Source of the DNA: Pseudomonadota bacterium
GTDB lineage: Bacteria; Pseudomonadota; Alphaproteobacteria; Rhizobiales; Xanthobacteraceae
Reading direction: 5' to 3'
Length of the DNA stretch: 8,576 bases
Assembly (NCBI GenBank): GCA_023404705.1
Contig: JAEYAU010000269.1
Coordinates: 1 to 8,576, forward strand
A program made the position numbers and the translations under genes. The notes beneath the pieces were generated by a model. The model saw only the letters and a list, made by a program, of their open reading frames with translations, made no database searches and was not told where the DNA came from. This document shows, one piece after another, positions 5,755-8,576 of this stretch; within the stretch, counting starts at the first letter, position 1; every line of letters begins with the position of its first letter.

Positions 5755-7014
5755 ATGACGTCCACGACCCAGCGGCTTGAATTCCCCGGCCACTCCGGCG
5801 CGACATTGGCCGCGCGGCTCGACCTGCCGAACGGGCCGGTGCGCGCCTATGCGATCTTTGCGCATTGCTTCACCTGCTCGAAGGATCTTGCCGCGGTGCG
5901 TCGGATCGGTGCCGAGCTGGCGCGCGAAGGGATTGCGGTTCTGCGCTTCGACTTCACGGGACTCGGCTCGAGCGAGGGCGAGTTCGCCTCCACCAATTTC
6001 TCCTCCAACGTCGCCGATCTCGTGTCAGCGGCCGATTATCTGCGCGACCACTTCGCGGCGCCGTCGGTGCTGATCGGCCATTCGCTCGGCGGAGCGGCGG
6101 TGCTCGCCATGGCGGGAAGCATTCCGGAGCTGCGTGCCGCCGTCACGATCGGCGCGCCGGCGGATGCGAGCCATGTGCTGCACAATTTCGGGACCAGTCT
6201 CGAGGAGATCGAAAGGCATGGCATGGCCGATGTCGAGCTTGCGGGACGAAGATTCCGCATCGACAGGCAGTTCGTCGAGGACGTGCGGGGCCGGCGCATC
6301 CACGAAGCGGTCGCGACGATAAAGAAGCCGCTTCTGGTCCTGCACGCGCCGCGCGACGAAACGGTCGGCATCGACAATGCGGCCGAGATCTTTCTGGCGG
6401 CCAAGCATCCCAAGAGCTTCGTCTCGCTCGACACCGCCGACCACCTGCTGACGCGGGCCGAGGACGCGAGCTTCGCGGCCCGGGTGATCACCGGATGGCT
6501 CTCGCGCTACATCGCGGGCGACGCGCCGCAGGGCGAAGCGCCCATCGAGCATGTCCGGGTTGCCGAGACCCGCGCAGGAAAATTCCAGAATGCCGTGCAG
6601 GCCGGCCGCCACCGGCTGTTCGCGGACGAGCCGGCGAGCGTCGGCGGGCTCGATTCGGGTCCCTCCCCGTACGATCTCCTCTCAGCGGCGCTCGGAGCCT
6701 GCACGTCGATGACGCTGCGTCTCTATGCGGATCACAAGAAGCTGACTCTCGGCCGCATCAGCGTGGACGTCAGCCATGCCAAGATTCATGCCAAGGACTG
6801 CGCCGAATGCAGCGACGCCGAGCGGGCCGGCGGCGGCAAGATCGACCGCTTCGAGCGCATCGTATCGGTTGAGGGCGACGTTCCGGCTGACCTCGCCGCC
6901 AAGCTCCACGAGATCGCCGACAAATGTCCGGTTCACCGGACCCTGGAAGCAGGCGCCAAGGTGAAGACGATCGTAAATTCGATCAGCCTGGCCGGCGACG
7001 TCGCGCCGAACTGA
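5755..7014 (+). CDS. Bifunctional alpha/beta hydrolase-OsmC family protein
   Basis: This 419-residue protein joins two enzyme folds. The N-terminal alpha/beta hydrolase (about 1-255) has the HCFTCSKD oxyanion-side segment (37-44), FDFTGLGSSEG (65-75), the nucleophile elbow GHSLGG (108-113, Ser110), an acid in DETVG (Asp201) and the catalytic histidine in TADHLL (His230), so its triad looks complete. The C-terminal OsmC/Ohr domain (about 270-410) keeps both redox cysteines, Cys316 in LGACTSM and Cys391 in CPVHRTLE, as needed to reduce organic hydroperoxides. This fusion is a known architecture (bifunctional alpha/beta hydrolase/OsmC); the hydrolase substrate is not established here. Probably cytosolic: no signal peptide. 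ATG 5755 is chosen because GGGGGA (5743-5748) lies six bases upstream and the family-like sequence begins there; an in-frame start at 5665 would add 30 Arg-rich residues. It converges with der across 24 bases. Confidence 0.96.
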   Translation: MTSTTQRLEFPGHSGATLAARLDLPNGPVRAYAIFAHCFTCSKDLAAVRRIGAELAREGIAVLRFDFTGLGSSEGEFASTNFSSNVADLVSAADYLRDHFAAPSVLIGHSLGGAAVLAMAGSIPELRAAVTIGAPADASHVLHNFGTSLEEIERHGMADVELAGRRFRIDRQFVEDVRGRRIHEAVATIKKPLLVLHAPRDETVGIDNAAEIFLAAKHPKSFVSLDTADHLLTRAEDASFAARVITGWLSRYIAGDAPQGEAPIEHVRVAETRAGKFQNAVQAGRHRLFADEPASVGGLDSGPSPYDLLSAALGACTSMTLRLYADHKKLTLGRISVDVSHAKIHAKDCAECSDAERAGGGKIDRFERIVSVEGDVPADLAAKLHEIADKCPVHRTLEAGAKVKTIVNSISLAGDVAPN

Positions 7015-7038
7015 CCGGCACCCACCGCCACTCCTGCG

Positions 7039-8409
7039 TCAGGACTTCTTGTCCGCGTAAGGGTTCTTCTTCTCGCGGAGCGTCATGCGGATCGGCACGC
7101 CGGGCAGATCGAAGGCCTCGCGCAGGCCGTTCACGAGATAGCGCAGATAGGCTTCGGGGATCGCGTCGGCGCGCGTGCAGAACAGGACGAAGGTCGGCGG
7201 CCGCGCCTTCGGCTGCGTGATGTAGTTGATGCGGATGCGGCGGCCCGAGACGGCGGGCGGCGGATGCGCGTCGATCGCGGGCACGAGCCAGCGGTTGAGC
7301 GCGTTGGTCGGGATGCGCCGGTTCCAGACCTCGTGCGCCTCGACGGCGGCCTGCATCAGGCGATCGAGGCCGTCGCCGTAGAGGCCCGAGACCGCGATCA
7401 CGGGGACACCGCGCACCTGCGGCAGCCAGTGGTCGGTCTCCTCGCGCAGCTTCTTGATGGCGCCGGGCTTGCGCTCGGTGAGGTCCCACTTGTTCATGCC
7501 GATCACGAGCGCGCGGCCTTCGCGCACGATCAGATCGACGATGCGCAGATCCTGCTCCTCAAAGCGCGTCTCGGCATCCATCAGCACGATGACGACGTCG
7601 GCGAAGCGGATGGCGTTGAGCGCGTCGGAGACCGAAAGCTTCTCGAGCTTCTCCTCGATGCGCGCCTTGCGGCGCAGGCCCGCGGTGTCGAACAGCTTGA
7701 ACGGCCGGTCCTGCCAGACGAGATCGACCGAGATGGAGTCGCGCGTGATGCCAGCCTCGGGACCGGTGAGCAGGCGCTCCTCGCCGATCAACCGGTTGAT
7801 CAGCGTGGACTTGCCGGCGTTCGGGCGGCCGACCACGGCGACGCGGATCGGGCGGCTGGCGGCTTCATCCTCAGCGGTCTCGTCCTCGTCCTCGTCGGGC
7901 GGGGGCGCGGTCTGCTCGGGCAATGCCTCGCGCAAAGCCTCATAGAGATCGCCCATGCCCTCGCCGTGCTCGGCCGAAACCGCGACCGGATCGCCGAGGC
8001 CGAGCGCATAGGCCTCCATGGCGCCCGCTTCGCCCGCTTTGCCTTCGCTCTTGTTGGCGACCAGGATCACGGGCTTGCCGGAGCGGCGCACGATCGCCGC
8101 GAAGGCGCGGTCGGTCGGCGTGAGGCCGCTGCGCGCATCGATCATGAAGAAGACGGCGTCGGCCTGATCGATCGCGACCTCGGTCTGGCCGACCATGCGG
8201 CCCGACAGGCTTTCGGCCGGCGCTTCCTCGAGGCCCGCGGTGTCGACGATCGTGAACTCGAGATGGCCGAGCCGCGCCTCGCCCTCGCGCCGGTCGCGCG
8301 TGACGCCGGGGCGGTCGTCGACCAGCGCGAGACGCCGGCCGACCAGCCGGTTGAACAGCGTCGACTTGCCCACATTGGGCCGACCCACGATGGCGACGGT
8401 GAAGCTCAT
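7039..8409 (-). CDS. der: Ribosome-assembly GTPase Der (EngA)
   Basis: This is a complete 456-residue Der, the essential tandem GTPase that binds the ribosome and matures the 50S subunit in the cytoplasm. GTPase domain 1 has GRPNVGKST (9-17), DTAGL (56-60) and NKSE (119-122), then SAE (145-147). An acidic linker (about 165-185, rich in Asp/Glu) precedes GTPase domain 2 with GRPNAGKST (194-202), DTAGL (241-245) and NKWD (306-309). A KH-like RNA-binding domain fills about 365-450 and ends in a Lys-rich tail. NKSE in place of NKxD in the first domain appears to be tolerated in alphaproteobacterial Der and is not a sign of decay. ATG 8409 has GAGG at 8419-8416, six bases upstream; the stop is TGA 7039-7041. 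The upstream leader carries hairpin-forming repeats, so the promoter is either within them or beyond the end of the assembled sequence. Confidence 0.98.
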   Translation of the reverse strand: MSFTVAIVGRPNVGKSTLFNRLVGRRLALVDDRPGVTRDRREGEARLGHLEFTIVDTAGLEEAPAESLSGRMVGQTEVAIDQADAVFFMIDARSGLTPTDRAFAAIVRRSGKPVILVANKSEGKAGEAGAMEAYALGLGDPVAVSAEHGEGMGDLYEALREALPEQTAPPPDEDEDETAEDEAASRPIRVAVVGRPNAGKSTLINRLIGEERLLTGPEAGITRDSISVDLVWQDRPFKLFDTAGLRRKARIEEKLEKLSVSDALNAIRFADVVIVLMDAETRFEEQDLRIVDLIVREGRALVIGMNKWDLTERKPGAIKKLREETDHWLPQVRGVPVIAVSGLYGDGLDRLMQAAVEAHEVWNRRIPTNALNRWLVPAIDAHPPPAVSGRRIRINYITQPKARPPTFVLFCTRADAIPEAYLRYLVNGLREAFDLPGVPIRMTLREKKNPYADKKS

Positions 8410-8431
8410 GAAACGCCTCGGCGAGACGCAA

Positions 8432-8459
8432 CTCCGCTCGTCATTCCGGCCGAGCGGAG
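8432..8459. repeat. 9-bp-stem inverted repeat in the der leader
   Basis: CTCCGCTCG at 8432-8440 and CGAGCGGAG at 8451-8459 are perfect reverse complements around a 10-base loop. The structure lies 22 bases upstream of the der start codon. Its right arm runs into the larger palindrome beginning at 8463, so both are probably parts of one composite intergenic repeat rather than a der-specific control element. Confidence 0.6.
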
Positions 8460-8462
8460 CGA

Positions 8463-8576
<114 letters not shown>

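Overview
The window is a short, high-GC assembled fragment whose gene content points to an alphaproteobacterium, most likely in the Rhizobiales/Hyphomicrobiales range. The evidence is the GC-rich codon use, the style of Der, the alpha/beta hydrolase-OsmC fusion, an orphan tripartite-tricarboxylate-type binding protein and the palindromic intergenic repeats. Both ends look like sequencing artefacts: bases 1-29 match the Illumina Nextera read-2 transposase adapter at 27 of 29 positions, and bases 8526-8576 are an unbroken run of 51 G, as two-colour Illumina chemistry gives when signal is lost. The genomic part is about 30-8525.

Layout, left to right. (1) 30-611 (+) is the 3' part of a short-chain dehydrogenase/reductase that has lost its cofactor-binding N-terminus. 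(2) 612-1177 has no convincing gene. It holds a 154-bp element with 26-bp terminal inverted repeats, then a run of seven inverted repeats or hairpins, then an AT-rich patch. (3) 1178-3033 (-) is a two-gene operon: a Bug/TctC periplasmic binding protein followed 17 nt later by a leucine carboxyl methyltransferase-type SAM methyltransferase. (4) 3168-4112 (+) is a divergent LysR regulator. The 134-bp gap between it and the operon has a promoter candidate overlapped by an interrupted dyad, and a separate perfect palindrome. (5) 4212-5450 (-) is a Tet-type MFS drug efflux transporter. (6) 5755-7014 (+) is a fused alpha/beta hydrolase-OsmC protein, divergent from the MFS gene across a 304-bp gap. 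(7) 7039-8409 (-) is the ribosome-assembly GTPase Der. (8) 8410-8525, upstream of der, carries two hairpin-forming repeats.

How the genes may work together: the LysR protein is the obvious candidate regulator of the divergent binding protein/methyltransferase pair. The other genes look like independent units: peroxide or thiol stress defence (OsmC half), efflux, and core ribosome biogenesis (Der). I see no CRISPR array, rRNA, tRNA, transposase, phage or defence system, and nothing that clearly amounts to a new multi-gene system. The least explained parts are the structured 618-1002 region and the unusual pairing of an orphan solute-binding protein with a methyltransferase.
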